Of a stretch of 64,000 nucleotides of DNA, positions 17,571 through 26,840 are shown one piece after another (position 1 is the stretch's first letter; every line of letters starts with the position of its first letter). Source of the DNA: Clostridiales bacterium S5-A14a (lineage in GTDB: Bacteria; Bacillota; Clostridia; Peptostreptococcales; Anaerovoracaceae). A program made the position numbers and the translations under genes. The notes beneath the pieces were generated by a model. That model was not told where the DNA came from. It saw nothing but the letters and a program-made list of their open reading frames with translations, and made no database searches. The stretch spans positions 62,001 through 126,000 of the forward strand of contig JRNA01000016.1 of NCBI GenBank assembly GCA_000758905.1, read 5' to 3'.

Positions 17571-20102
17571 TTGTCATCGAATACACGAAAGTCTAAAAAT
17601 GTTTCAAAAAGCCGGAGGACTCAATCGATGAAAGCGGTCAGCAAATCTGGCAACAAAAAAACTATTCAAAAGGAAAATGTTACGACAAACAAACTCTTAT
17701 ACGAAGTTTGGGGATTCGTACTCATTGCGGTAGGCATATTTCTATTTGCTGCGTTGGTTTTTAATGCAGGAGGAATTGTTGGTGAAAACATTGCGCTCCT
17801 ACTTAAGGGCTGCTTTGGAATTTTGGCACTGACTCTGCCACTGTTGATATTTATTTCAGGAATAACATTAATCATTAAGAAAACGAGAAATATCGCAACA
17901 AAAACAATTGTGCTCTTCTTCGTTATCTTTTTGCTGCTTTCACTATTAAATTCTGGACGTTTTATAGAACCCGATAATACAAAATATACTCTTCTCGATT
18001 ACTATGATCTATCTAAGACATATGACAGCGGCGGATTGATTCCAATGGCCATCGCAGGGGTTATCGTTTCAGTATTGGGTAAGGTCGGACTTTATATTTT
18101 CAGCATAGTTGGCGTGATAATAGCTGTTTTGTTCTTGAGAAATAAACCACTATCATCTAGTTTTAGCAGCATAGAGGATAAAATAACAATAAAGAAAGCC
18201 GAACAGCGAGAGCAAAAAGAAGTTGAGCGTATTAGGGCCAAAGAAATAAGAAGAGAGCAAGAAAGAGAAAATTTAGCAAAACAAGAAATGTTGCGAAAAA
18301 AAGCTGAAGAAGCTAAAGCCTTTCTAAACTCAGGTGAACTAATCGACTATCGTTATGACTTTGAGAGCGGAAAAAACTCCGATTTATCATACCTCAGCAA
18401 TAGCGGAAGGACACTTAAATACACAAGTGATACTGATATTTTTGGACCTGATGCGAGCAAAGCCCCAGATGAAAAAGCAGATAACCGAATAGAAAAATTT
18501 GATTTCGACCATATTAATACTGATGAGAGCTCAAAGGTTGAGTTTTCAGACAATATAAATGATAACATCAGAAATAAACCAGAAAAAACCATTTCAAACA
18601 AAGAAGCTAAGGAAGCGTTTCTCTCAGAGGATGAGCTGAATAAAGGTAAAACGAGCAATAGATATAAGTTGCCTCCACTCAATTTACTCGTTCCTCCTGA
18701 GCCAGAAAATAAGGTTGATCCCAGACAGCTGCGCTTTATGGCATCACATCTTGAGGATACCTTATCTAGTTTTAATGTTGACGCTAAAGTTATTAATGTA
18801 ACCCAGGGGCCGGCAATTACAAGATATGAAATTCAGCCAAATGTAGGCGTAAAAGTATCCAAAATTGTCAGCCTTGCGGATGATATAGCACTCAACCTAA
18901 GAGCTAGAAGCATTAGGATAGAAGCTCCAATACCGGGTAAGGCAGCTGTAGGTATAGAAGTTGAAAACGGTAGCATTCACATGGTAAGAGTTAGTGAATT
19001 AATTGCCTCTAGAGCCTTTAAATCTGCCAAATCTAAAATTGCCTTTGGTGTTGGAAAAGATATATCTGGAAATCCCATTGTCTCTGATATTAAGTCCATG
19101 CCTCATCTTTTAATTGCAGGTTCAACAGGTTCAGGGAAATCAGTTTGTATTAACAGCATGATCGCAAGTATTTTGTACAAAGCAAAACCTGATGAGGTCA
19201 AATTAATTTTGGTCGATCCCAAAGTTGTAGAACTTGGAAATTACAATGGAATCCCTCATCTTCTCATACCTGTTGTTACAGAGCCCGCAAAGGCCGCTGC
19301 TGCACTTAATTGGGCCGTTGTTGAGATGAACGAAAGATATAACAAATTTGCTAATATTGGAGTTAGAGACCTTGAATCATACAACGAAAAAATGGTGCAT
19401 CAGGGAAGTAAAGATGAGAAACTTCCTCAGATTGTCATCATAGTCGATGAACTTGCAGATCTTATGATGGCAGCTCCTTCGCAGGTTGAAGAGTCAATCT
19501 GTAGGCTCGCTCAAAAGGCTAGAGCCGCTGGAATGCACATTGTAGTAGCTACTCAAAGGCCATCAGTTGATGTCATAACAGGTCTTATTAAAGCTAATAT
19601 ACCTTCCAGAATTGCATTTGCTGTTTCGTCGCAATTTGACTCTAGGACAATACTTGATATGTCTGGAGCTGAAAAACTCGTTGGTAACGGTGATATGCTT
19701 TACAATCCTATGGGAATAAAAAAGCCTAAGCGAGTTCAGGGTTGTTTTATATCGGATCAAGAAGTAAATAATATAATTGAATATGTAAAATCTCAGGTTG
19801 AAGATGTAGAATACTCTGGTGATGTAATCAAAACAATAGAAAACGGCAATATATCGTCAAAGCAATCTAAAGTTGATGAGGATGACGAACTTATGAGTGA
19901 AGCCATAGAATGTGTTATCAATGCTGGTCAAGCCTCTGTATCCATGCTGCAAAGGCGATTTAGGATAGGCTACAATAGGGCGGCAAGAATAGTTGATACA
20001 ATGGAAGAAAGAGGATTCGTTGGCCCCCAAGATGGAAGTAAACCAAGGCAGGTATTAATTACTGAAGATGAATTTCAACAGATGAGCATAATGGAAGAAT
20101 AA
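17571..20102 (+). CDS. ftsK: DNA translocase FtsK/SpoIIIE
   Basis: Septum-located motor that pumps chromosomal DNA and helps resolve the terminus. A basic N-terminus and four membrane helices (about residues 45-185) are followed by a charged coiled-coil linker. The RecA-like motor has Walker [10 protein letters not shown] at about 516-523 and [10 protein letters not shown]. The C-terminal winged-helix gamma domain ([23 protein letters not shown]) reads KOPS/SRS-like sequences. The start is TTG 17571, supported by AAAAAGGGG eight to ten bases upstream. At 843 residues it is normal for Firmicutes. Only eight bases separate it from rimO. Confidence 0.95.
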   Translation: MSSNTRKSKNVSKSRRTQSMKAVSKSGNKKTIQKENVTTNKLLYEVWGFVLIAVGIFLFAALVFNAGGIVGENIALLLKGCFGILALTLPLLIFISGITLIIKKTRNIATKTIVLFFVIFLLLSLLNSGRFIEPDNTKYTLLDYYDLSKTYDSGGLIPMAIAGVIVSVLGKVGLYIFSIVGVIIAVLFLRNKPLSSSFSSIEDKITIKKAEQREQKEVERIRAKEIRREQERENLAKQEMLRKKAEEAKAFLNSGELIDYRYDFESGKNSDLSYLSNSGRTLKYTSDTDIFGPDASKAPDEKADNRIEKFDFDHINTDESSKVEFSDNINDNIRNKPEKTISNKEAKEAFLSEDELNKGKTSNRYKLPPLNLLVPPEPENKVDPRQLRFMASHLEDTLSSFNVDAKVINVTQGPAITRYEIQPNVGVKVSKIVSLADDIALNLRARSIRIEAPIPGKAAVGIEVENGSIHMVRVSELIASRAFKSAKSKIAFGVGKDISGNPIVSDIKSMPHLLIAGSTGSGKSVCINSMIASILYKAKPDEVKLILVDPKVVELGNYNGIPHLLIPVVTEPAKAAAALNWAVVEMNERYNKFANIGVRDLESYNEKMVHQGSKDEKLPQIVIIVDELADLMMAAPSQVEESICRLAQKARAAGMHIVVATQRPSVDVITGLIKANIPSRIAFAVSSQFDSRTILDMSGAEKLVGNGDMLYNPMGIKKPKRVQGCFISDQEVNNIIEYVKSQVEDVEYSGDVIKTIENGNISSKQSKVDEDDELMSEAIECVINAGQASVSMLQRRFRIGYNRAARIVDTMEERGFVGPQDGSKPRQVLITEDEFQQMSIMEE

Positions 20103-20110
20103 GAGGATTT

Positions 20111-21433
20111 ATGAAAATTAATATACAAACATTAGGTTGCATGAAAAATCTGAATGATAGCCAACAAGCTGGCGCACTTCTCGAGTCGTTTGGGCACAAA
20201 ATAATTGAGAATCCGATCGATGCTGATATCATAATGGTCAATACTTGCGGCTTTATCGATGATGCTAAAAGAGAATCTATAGATAGAATTCTATCTATGG
20301 CTAACATTACGGAGAATGATAAAAGAAAAAAATTGGTAGTCTCGGGCTGCCTTTCTCAGCGATATGTTGAAGAATTGACTGAAGAAATGCCAGAGGTAGA
20401 CTGTTTTGTCGGCGTAAATGAATATGAGGATCTTCCTCAAATTCTTGAAAGGGTCTACAGTGGCGAAAGGCTATCAATTGCTAGACCATATGACCACGGT
20501 CCATTAAAATCTTTTGATCGAAAATTGCCTGAGAATCCTTATTCTATGCACCTTAAAATAGCTGAAGGGTGCAATAATGGCTGCGCTTACTGTATAATTC
20601 CCAAGATCAGAGGCCCGTTTAGGAGCCTTCCAATGGAGGATGTTATCAAAGAGGCGGAAAAATTAGCTGAATCAGGCTGTAAAGAACTCGTGCTCATAGC
20701 ACAAGATCTAACATACTATGGTAAGGATATTTACGGTGATTTTGTACTACCTGAACTTCTAAAAAAACTTTGCAGGGTTGACGGAATTCAGTGGATTAGG
20801 CTCATGTACTGTTATCAAGAAAGAATTACAGATGAGCTCATCGATGTTATCGCTAGTGAAGATAAAATTTGCAAATATATAGACATACCTCTGCAGCATT
20901 CATCGGACAGGGTGCTAATAAATATGAGGAGAAAAACAACTCAGTCTGAAATTCAATCGACAATAGATAAACTACGTGATAGGATTCCCGATATTCACAT
21001 TAGAACTACTTTGATTGTCGGCTTCCCAGGCGAGGATGATGACGATTTCGATAATCTGTATGACTTTGTTGAAAAGAATAAATTTGAACGTCTTGGAGTT
21101 TTCAAATATTCTTGTGAAGAGGGCACTGCTGCGGCGAAAATGCCTGATCAAGTTGATGAAAAAATTAAGGAAGAAAGACTAGACTCGATAATGAATCTTC
21201 AGATGGGAATCTCTCTGGAAAATAATAAGAAAAAAATAGGTCGTATTATGCCTGTAATCATCGATGAAATTGAAGATGATGGATACGTTGGCAGAGCCAA
21301 ATACGATGCTCATGAAATTGATAATTCAGTTATTTTTACGGCTAAGGGAGACCAATCCCATAAAGTCGGAGATATTGTAAATGTTAAGATAACTGATGCA
21401 TATGATTACGATCTTGTTGGCGAGGAGGCATAA
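20111..21433 (+). CDS. rimO: Ribosomal protein S12 methylthiotransferase RimO
   Basis: Radical-SAM enzyme that adds a methylthio group to an aspartate of ribosomal protein S12. Three domains are visible in 440 residues: an N-terminal UPF0004 domain with cysteines in LGCMKNLNDSQ, VNTCGFID and SGCLSQRY; a radical-SAM core with CNNGCAYCIIP; and a C-terminal TRAM domain. The short GCMKNLNDS opening and PKIRGPFRSLP separate RimO from MiaB. RBS GAGGA, eight bases after the ftsK stop; the rimO-pgsA-cinA-recA order is a standard Firmicute operon. Confidence 0.94.
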   Translation: MKINIQTLGCMKNLNDSQQAGALLESFGHKIIENPIDADIIMVNTCGFIDDAKRESIDRILSMANITENDKRKKLVVSGCLSQRYVEELTEEMPEVDCFVGVNEYEDLPQILERVYSGERLSIARPYDHGPLKSFDRKLPENPYSMHLKIAEGCNNGCAYCIIPKIRGPFRSLPMEDVIKEAEKLAESGCKELVLIAQDLTYYGKDIYGDFVLPELLKKLCRVDGIQWIRLMYCYQERITDELIDVIASEDKICKYIDIPLQHSSDRVLINMRRKTTQSEIQSTIDKLRDRIPDIHIRTTLIVGFPGEDDDDFDNLYDFVEKNKFERLGVFKYSCEEGTAAAKMPDQVDEKIKEERLDSIMNLQMGISLENNKKKIGRIMPVIIDEIEDDGYVGRAKYDAHEIDNSVIFTAKGDQSHKVGDIVNVKITDAYDYDLVGEEA

Positions 21434-21436
21434 GAT

Positions 21437-21979
21437 ATGAATTTACCTAATAAATTAACTATTGCGAGGGTTATTTTGGTACCAGTTTTCATCATTTTTT
21501 ACGCATTGCACTGGTATATCCCAGCTGTCATAGTGTTTCTTATTGCTTCATTTACAGATTATTTGGATGGTCATCTTGCTAGAAAATACAATCTTGTAAG
21601 TAATTTTGGCAAAATAATGGATCCTCTTGCTGACAAAGTTTTGGTTTACGCTGCATTTGCACTTCTAGTTGAGTCGCACCTAATTCCAGCTTGGATGCTT
21701 ATTGTCATACTCGCAAGAGAGTTTACAGTTGCGGGAATGAGGACTGTTGCGGCATCGGAAGGTATTGTAATTGCAGCGGCTATGAGTGGCAAGATAAAAA
21801 CGGTTTTGCAGATGATTGCAGTTCCGCTTCTTTTATTAGTCCCTGTATTTCCTAGCGCTACGGCTATCTATCATGCAGTATTCATTCTTGCAAAAATATT
21901 CCTCTGGGCCTCATTAATTATGACCGTGTACTCAGGTGTTGAATACGTTAAAAATAATATTAAAGTTTTTAGAGTCTAA
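21437..21979 (+). CDS. pgsA: CDP-diacylglycerol-glycerol-3-phosphate 3-phosphatidyltransferase
   Basis: Membrane enzyme committing CDP-diacylglycerol to phosphatidylglycerol synthesis. The 180-residue protein has the full CDP-alcohol phosphotransferase motif D-G-x2-A-R-x8-G-x3-D-x3-D (DGHLAR ... GKIMDPLADK, about residues 43-66) and four to five hydrophobic helices. It begins three bases after the rimO stop. Confidence 0.95.
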   Translation: MNLPNKLTIARVILVPVFIIFYALHWYIPAVIVFLIASFTDYLDGHLARKYNLVSNFGKIMDPLADKVLVYAAFALLVESHLIPAWMLIVILAREFTVAGMRTVAASEGIVIAAAMSGKIKTVLQMIAVPLLLLVPVFPSATAIYHAVFILAKIFLWASLIMTVYSGVEYVKNNIKVFRV

Positions 21980-21998
21980 CTTATAAAAGGAGCAAAAT

Positions 21999-23303
21999 AT
22001 GAAGGCGGCTGTACTTTGCGTAGGAACGGAGCTTTTGTTCGGACAAACTGTTAATACTAATGCAACCTATATATCACATCAACTGCAATTACTTGGATTT
22101 GATGTTTTATATCACTATGTTGTAGGGGATAATCCCAAGAGACTTGAGCGTCTTTTGGATGTTTGTTTCGAAGACTGTGATTTGATTATAACAACGGGTG
22201 GCCTTGGGCCTACTGAAGATGATCTAACAAAAGAGACAATTGCAAAATACTTCGATGATGAGCTTGTCTATGACGAAGAAAGTCTGTCTCGCCTAAAAAA
22301 ATATTTTGTGGATTCCAATCGAAAGATGACAGAGAACAACCTTAAACAGGCACTTCTACCTTCAAAATCGACTGTTTTCTCGAACTCGTACGGCACAGCG
22401 CCGGGATTTCTGTTAAGCCAAAATAATAAATATATTATCGCACTTCCGGGGCCTCCTAAAGAAATGATGAAAATGTTTGATGGTGAGGTTTTTGAGTATT
22501 TGTCGACAAAGCAGAAGGGTGCTTTGTTTTATAAGGTGATCAGAACATATGGCATAGGTGAGTCTGCGCTTGAAACTGTTTTGCTCCCACTCATTCACGG
22601 TCAAACGGATCCAACAATTGCGACATATGCAAAAGAAGGGGAATGCAGCATCAGGATTGCCTCAAAGAGAAAAACCTTGGATGAAAGTAAGGCTGCTGTT
22701 GATGCCATGATTGAGGAAGTCCATAAAGTTATAGGTAGGGAGATTTATTCCGAAGATGATGAGGACTATGCAAAGGTTCTTGTTGATAAACTCATATCTA
22801 AGGATCTATTAATTACATGCGTTGAATCCTGTACTGGTGGAATGTTTGCCTCATCAATAACTGATATTAGCGGAGCATCGGTCTGCTTTAGACGAGGATT
22901 TGTGACATATTCTGATGAAAGCAAAATAGAAGACTTGGGTGTAGACAGCAAATTAATTGAAAAACACACTGCAGTTAGCGAGCAGGTTGCACGCGATATG
23001 GCAATTAAAGGCTTGAAGAAAGCTGATGCGGATATTTGTGTATCTGTAAGTGGCATTGCAGGGCCAGATCCATGGGAGAAGTTTTCGCCAGGCACTATAT
23101 ATGTAGGAGTTGCGTTTAATAATAGAAAACTGAAAGTCAAATCTTCAGAGGTAGATATAGCAGGATTCAATGATGAGTGTTTAGAGTCGGAAGGTGTAGT
23201 TTCTTTTGTTAAAAACCTAGACACCAAACGTCATGACAGAAATAAAAATCGAAGGTATGCTGTTCTTGCTATGATTGATATGGTTTATAAAATAATTAAA
23301 TAA
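21999..23303 (+). CDS. cinA: CinA-like protein (competence/damage-inducible; NMN deamidase type)
   Basis: Two-domain protein of the CinA family, which in studied cases hydrolyses NAD-related nucleotides (ADP-ribose pyrophosphatase and NMN deamidase). The N-terminal molybdopterin-binding-like domain has CVGTELLFGQTVNTNATY and TTGGLGPTEDDLT. The C-terminal domain has CVESCTGGMFASSI and VSVSGIAGPD. At 434 residues it is slightly long. GGAGC precedes the ATG. It sits upstream of recA, as in many Firmicutes, but recA has its own SOS promoter. Confidence 0.93.
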   Translation: MKAAVLCVGTELLFGQTVNTNATYISHQLQLLGFDVLYHYVVGDNPKRLERLLDVCFEDCDLIITTGGLGPTEDDLTKETIAKYFDDELVYDEESLSRLKKYFVDSNRKMTENNLKQALLPSKSTVFSNSYGTAPGFLLSQNNKYIIALPGPPKEMMKMFDGEVFEYLSTKQKGALFYKVIRTYGIGESALETVLLPLIHGQTDPTIATYAKEGECSIRIASKRKTLDESKAAVDAMIEEVHKVIGREIYSEDDEDYAKVLVDKLISKDLLITCVESCTGGMFASSITDISGASVCFRRGFVTYSDESKIEDLGVDSKLIEKHTAVSEQVARDMAIKGLKKADADICVSVSGIAGPDPWEKFSPGTIYVGVAFNNRKLKVKSSEVDIAGFNDECLESEGVVSFVKNLDTKRHDRNKNRRYAVLAMIDMVYKIIK

Positions 23304-23376
23304 AATATCCTGATAACATTTTCTTGTCAAAAATAAGCATTAATATATTAAATTTGAACATTATTTTCTAATCCTA

Positions 23377-23405
23377 TTGACCCTAAAGCATATATAATGT
23401 AATAT
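23377..23405 (+). promoter_or_regulatory. recA promoter
   Basis: TTGACC (23377-23382), 17-base spacer, TAATAT (23400-23405). The predicted start of transcription falls at the LexA box. Confidence 0.65.
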
Positions 23406-23412
23406 ATAAATA

Positions 23413-23426
23413 AGAACAAATGTTCT
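23413..23426. promoter_or_regulatory. LexA (SOS) box upstream of recA
   Basis: AGAACAAATGTTCT carries perfect GAAC/GTTC half sites of the Gram-positive consensus CGAAC-N4-GTTCG. It lies at the expected transcription start, where bound LexA would block initiation. Confidence 0.85.
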
Positions 23427-23440
23427 CGAAGGAGGATTGT

Positions 23441-24592
23441 ATGGCAAATAAGAAAGATGCACAAAAAGTTGAAAACATAAAGGATCGCTCAGAAGAAGAA
23501 AGAATGAAGGCTTTATCACTTGCACTTGACAAGATTGAAAAGGAGTATGGAGCAGGTGCCATAATGAAGATGGGTGATAAACCTAAGCTTGATATAAGTT
23601 CTATTCCAACGGGATCAATATCCCTTGATATTGCAACAGGTATAGGTGGAGTTCCCAAGGGAAGAATTGTTGAGATATATGGACCTGAATCTTCAGGTAA
23701 GACTACTTTGACACTTCATATAATTGCTGAAGCTCAGAAAATGGGTGGTAAAGCTGCCTTTATCGATGCTGAGCACGCCCTTGATCCTGTTTATGCCAAA
23801 AATTTAGGTGTTGACATTGATGAACTCCTAATTTCACAACCTGACACAGGAGAGCAGGGGCTTGAAATCTGTGATATGCTTGCGAGGAGTGGAGCTATTG
23901 ATTTAATTGTTATTGACTCGGTGGCAGCACTTGTACCTAAGGCAGAGATACTTGGAGATATGGGTGATTCTCATGTAGGTTTGCATGCAAGGCTTATGTC
24001 ACAAGCTCTCAGAAAGCTTACAGGAACTATCAATAAATCAGGTACCTGCGTTATATTCATCAACCAGCTTAGAGAAAAAGTTGGAGTTATTTATGGCAGT
24101 CCTGAGGTTACAACAGGAGGAAGAGCGCTTAAGTTCTATTCTTCAATGCGACTAGATGTTAGAAAACAAGAAACTATCAAACAGGGAGATACATTCCTTG
24201 GTAATAGAACTAGAGTAAAGGTTGTAAAGAATAAATTGGCAGCGCCATTTAAATTTGCAGATTTTGATATTATGTATGGTGAAGGTATATCAAAATCAGG
24301 CGATATCTTGGACTGCGCGGTTGATGCTAAGATCGTTGATAAGGCTGGATCATGGTATAGCTACCAAGGCGAACGAATGGGCCAGGGAAGAGAAAATGTC
24401 AAAATCTATTTTGAATCTCACCCTGAAATTTTAGATGAACTTTATGAGAAAGTAATGGATACTCTAAAACCAGATGATAATGATGATAGTTCAGAGTATA
24501 ATTCCTCAAAGGCCGAGAAAAAGGATGCAAAAAATACTGGACCAAAGCCTGTTGAACTTGAAGTTGACGAGGATGGCGTAGTAATAGAATAA
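23441..24592 (+). CDS. recA: Recombinase RecA
   Basis: Strand-exchange protein and activator of LexA self-cleavage. Motifs are Walker [10 protein letters not shown] at residues 81-89, the [10 protein letters not shown] Walker B strand, the [10 protein letters not shown] loop L1 and the [20 protein letters not shown] region. The chosen start is ATG 23441 after AAGGAGG; the in-frame ATG at 23420 lies within the LexA box and lacks a ribosome site. The product is 383 residues with an acidic tail. It is SOS-controlled by the operator just upstream. Confidence 0.97.
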   Translation: MANKKDAQKVENIKDRSEEERMKALSLALDKIEKEYGAGAIMKMGDKPKLDISSIPTGSISLDIATGIGGVPKGRIVEIYGPESSGKTTLTLHIIAEAQKMGGKAAFIDAEHALDPVYAKNLGVDIDELLISQPDTGEQGLEICDMLARSGAIDLIVIDSVAALVPKAEILGDMGDSHVGLHARLMSQALRKLTGTINKSGTCVIFINQLREKVGVIYGSPEVTTGGRALKFYSSMRLDVRKQETIKQGDTFLGNRTRVKVVKNKLAAPFKFADFDIMYGEGISKSGDILDCAVDAKIVDKAGSWYSYQGERMGQGRENVKIYFESHPEILDELYEKVMDTLKPDDNDDSSEYNSSKAEKKDAKNTGPKPVELEVDEDGVVIE

Positions 24593-24597
24593 AAATA

Positions 24598-24626
24598 TTG
24601 ACATATATCCTGAAAGATGCTATTAT
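24598..24626 (+). promoter_or_regulatory. Promoter of the rplU operon
   Basis: TTGACA (24598-24603), 17-base spacer, extended -10 TG-c-TATTAT (24618-24626). Confidence 0.75.
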
Positions 24627-24631
24627 TACAT

Positions 24632-24690
24632 AGTTAGCCGCACATAAGAGGTTTAAAATGTTTATCATACCTCATTGGCGAGACTGGTAA
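24632..24690 (+). ncRNA. L21-leader-like 5' UTR structure
   Basis: Between the promoter and rplU, GAGGT (24648-24652) pairs with ACCTC (24669-24673), enclosed by GCC (24637-24639) and GGC (24677-24679). This resembles the L21 leader of Firmicutes, thought to give autogenous control of the rplU-rpmA operon. It was recognised by position and pairing only; a covariance search was not possible. Confidence 0.55.
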
Positions 24691-24705
24691 GAGGAGGAAA
24701 TTTTA

Positions 24706-25206
24706 ATGTACGCTATTATTGAAACAGGTGGCAAACAGTACAGAGTAGTAGATGGTGATGTTCTTCGTATTGAGAAGATTAATGCTGAAGTTGGTAATAC
24801 CGTTTACTTTGAAAATGTACTTATGATTGGTGAGGGTTCAGACGTTAAGGTAGGAACACCTTATATTGACGGTCAGAAGGTTGCAGCTGAAGTTGTTGCA
24901 CATGGAAGAGCAGATAAGGTTGTTATTTTTAAATATCTACCTAAGAAGGATTCCAGAAAGAAACAGGGACATAGACAGCCTTATACTGAGGTTAAAATTC
25001 AGTTGAATCAGAAGGCTGCAAAATCAAAAGCAACTCCACAAGCTGAGGAGAAGACTGAAGACAACGTTGTAAAATCTGATGCAAAACCAACTCTATCTAT
25101 GAAGAAAGATGAGATCATCGCTTTTGCTAAAGAGAGAAATATTGATATTGATGAAAAAGCAACTAAAGCTGTGCTAATCGAGACTATCGAAGCAGCTTTA
25201 AAGTAG
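24706..25206 (+). CDS. rplU: Ribosomal protein bL21 with a C-terminal HeH/SAP-like extension
   Basis: Large-subunit protein. Residues 1 to about 103 are a normal L21 (MYAIIETGGKQYRV at the start; KKKQGHRQPYTEVKI-type ending with RKKQGHRQ). It continues for about 63 residues: an Ala/Lys/Glu-rich linker, then LSMKKDEIIAFAKERNIDI followed by ATKAVLIETIEAAL. That resembles the small helix-extension-helix (SAP/LEM-like) nucleic-acid-binding fold. Usual L21 is about 103 residues, so this is a real addition in frame without a stop. GAGGAGG precedes the ATG. The gene leads an operon with rpmA. Confidence 0.93.
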   Translation: MYAIIETGGKQYRVVDGDVLRIEKINAEVGNTVYFENVLMIGEGSDVKVGTPYIDGQKVAAEVVAHGRADKVVIFKYLPKKDSRKKQGHRQPYTEVKIQLNQKAAKSKATPQAEEKTEDNVVKSDAKPTLSMKKDEIIAFAKERNIDIDEKATKAVLIETIEAALK

Positions 25207-25231
25207 TTTTATAACAGGGAGGTGAACTGGT

Positions 25232-25492
25232 ATGGCAAGTAAAAAAGGAGTAGGTAGCTCTAAGAACGGTCGAGATTCCGAGTCCAAACGATTAGGTGTT
25301 AAGACAGGTGACGGTCAGTTTGTTAGTGCTGGTAGCATTCTTGTAAGACAGAGAGGAACTAAACTTCATCCTGGTAACAACGTGGGCAAGGGCGGAGATG
25401 ATACTTTGTTCGCAACAATAGATGGAAACGTTAAATTTGAGCGCAAGGGCAAAACCAAGAAGCAGGTTAGCGTTTATCCAAAGGAAGCATAA
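25232..25492 (+). CDS. rpmA: Ribosomal protein bL27 (no N-terminal leader peptide)
   Basis: An 86-residue protein near the peptidyl-transferase centre. It begins directly with [16 protein letters not shown], whereas many Firmicutes encode a short leader that the protease Prp removes to expose ASKKG. An in-frame TGA at 25223-25225 rules out an upstream extension. The prp gene that normally lies between rplU and rpmA is absent; the gap is 25 bases. GGGAGGTG precedes the ATG. Confidence 0.96.
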   Translation: MASKKGVGSSKNGRDSESKRLGVKTGDGQFVSAGSILVRQRGTKLHPGNNVGKGGDDTLFATIDGNVKFERKGKTKKQVSVYPKEA

Positions 25493-25499
25493 GAATGCC

Positions 25500-25525
25500 G
25501 AAGGGTCCTCATGAGGACCCTTTTT
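25500..25525 (+). terminator. Terminator after rpmA
   Basis: AGGGTCCTCATGAGGACCCT is a perfect palindrome followed by five T. It ends the rplU-rpmA transcript. Confidence 0.92.
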
Positions 25526-25547
25526 AATTGATTGGAGTATTTATACT

Positions 25548-26840
25548 ATGTTTATAGATAGAGCTAAAATTCATATAGTATCAGGAAAAGGTGGTAATGG
25601 TGCTGTCTCTTTCCGTAGAGAGCCATTCGTTCCTGAGGGCGGACCTGATGGCGGTGATGGAGGAGACGGTGGAAATATTGTCTTCCAAGCTGATCGCAAT
25701 TACAGGACGCTTATGGATTTTAAGTATAAAAAGAAATACCAAGCTGAAAACGGTCAAGACGGAATGAAAAAAAAGAAGTTTGGTAAAAAGGGAGAAGACC
25801 TTATTATTAAAGTCCCTGTTGGCACGGAGATAATTGAAGCTCAGACCAACAAGCTCATGGTCGACATGGTTGAAGACGGACAAACTTTTGTTGCAGCAAA
25901 AGGTGGTAAAGGCGGCAAGGGGAATGACAAATATAAGAATTCTGTTAGACAGGCACCTAATTTTGCACAAGCAGGAGGTTTTGCAATAGAAAGAGACGTC
26001 ATACTTGAACTGAAAGTTCTCGCAGATGTTGGTCTTGTAGGCTTTCCGAACGTCGGAAAATCAAGTTTTCTTGCTGTAACAACATCCGCAAAGCCAAAAA
26101 TTGATAACTTTCATTTTACGACAATTTCTCCGAATCTAGGTGTTGTAGAAATTCACGATAGAAACTTTGTTCTAGCTGACATTGCGGGTATTATCGAGGG
26201 TGCTCATAAGGGAGTAGGTCTTGGACTCAGATTCCTCAAACACATAGAAAGAACAAAGGTCCTGATACATGTCGTAGACGTGTCTGGTAGTGAAGGTCGC
26301 GATCCAATTGAAGACTTTGAAAAAATCAATAATGAGCTTGAACTATATAGCAAACAGGTGGGCAAAAAGCCACAGATTGTATGTGCCAACAAAATAGATT
26401 TAATCGGTGAGGATTCACAGAAGTACAAAGAATTCAAGGAGTATATAAATGCGAAGGGTCTAGAAGTATATCCTACATCTGCACCTCTAAAAAAAGGCGT
26501 GCAAGCCGTACTTGATGCCGCGCTTAGAAAACTCGATGAAGAATTACAACATCCTACGCCTGAGCCTGAAATAGAATATTTTGATATGTCTATCGATGAT
26601 AACGATCCAGACTTTAAAACTGTCTACGCCCGCAAAGAAGGCAATACTTATATTTTGGAGGGTAAACAGTTACAAAAAATATTTGCTTCAACTAATTTCA
26701 ACGATTTAGGTTCTATGCGTTACCTTTATAAATATGTCGAAAAAAGTGGCGCAATTGATAAATTAATAGATATGGGCCTTCAAGAGGGAGATACAATAAA
26801 GATCTCCGACTTTGAGTTTGAATACTATGACGAATACTAA
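25548..26840 (+). CDS. obg: GTPase Obg (CgtA)
   Basis: Essential GTPase of 50S subunit assembly and stress signalling. The 430-residue protein has the glycine-rich Obg fold (GKGGNGAVSFRREPFVPEGG, GDGGDGGNI, KGGKGGKGN) and a G domain. G1 is GFPNVGKSS at about 165-173, then DIAGIIEGAHKGVGLG and NKIDL. It ends with an OCT domain containing YARKEGNTYILEG. The start codon is 22 bases after the terminator's T-run, following TTGGAG. Confidence 0.97.
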   Translation: MFIDRAKIHIVSGKGGNGAVSFRREPFVPEGGPDGGDGGDGGNIVFQADRNYRTLMDFKYKKKYQAENGQDGMKKKKFGKKGEDLIIKVPVGTEIIEAQTNKLMVDMVEDGQTFVAAKGGKGGKGNDKYKNSVRQAPNFAQAGGFAIERDVILELKVLADVGLVGFPNVGKSSFLAVTTSAKPKIDNFHFTTISPNLGVVEIHDRNFVLADIAGIIEGAHKGVGLGLRFLKHIERTKVLIHVVDVSGSEGRDPIEDFEKINNELELYSKQVGKKPQIVCANKIDLIGEDSQKYKEFKEYINAKGLEVYPTSAPLKKGVQAVLDAALRKLDEELQHPTPEPEIEYFDMSIDDNDPDFKTVYARKEGNTYILEGKQLQKIFASTNFNDLGSMRYLYKYVEKSGAIDKLIDMGLQEGDTIKISDFEFEYYDEY

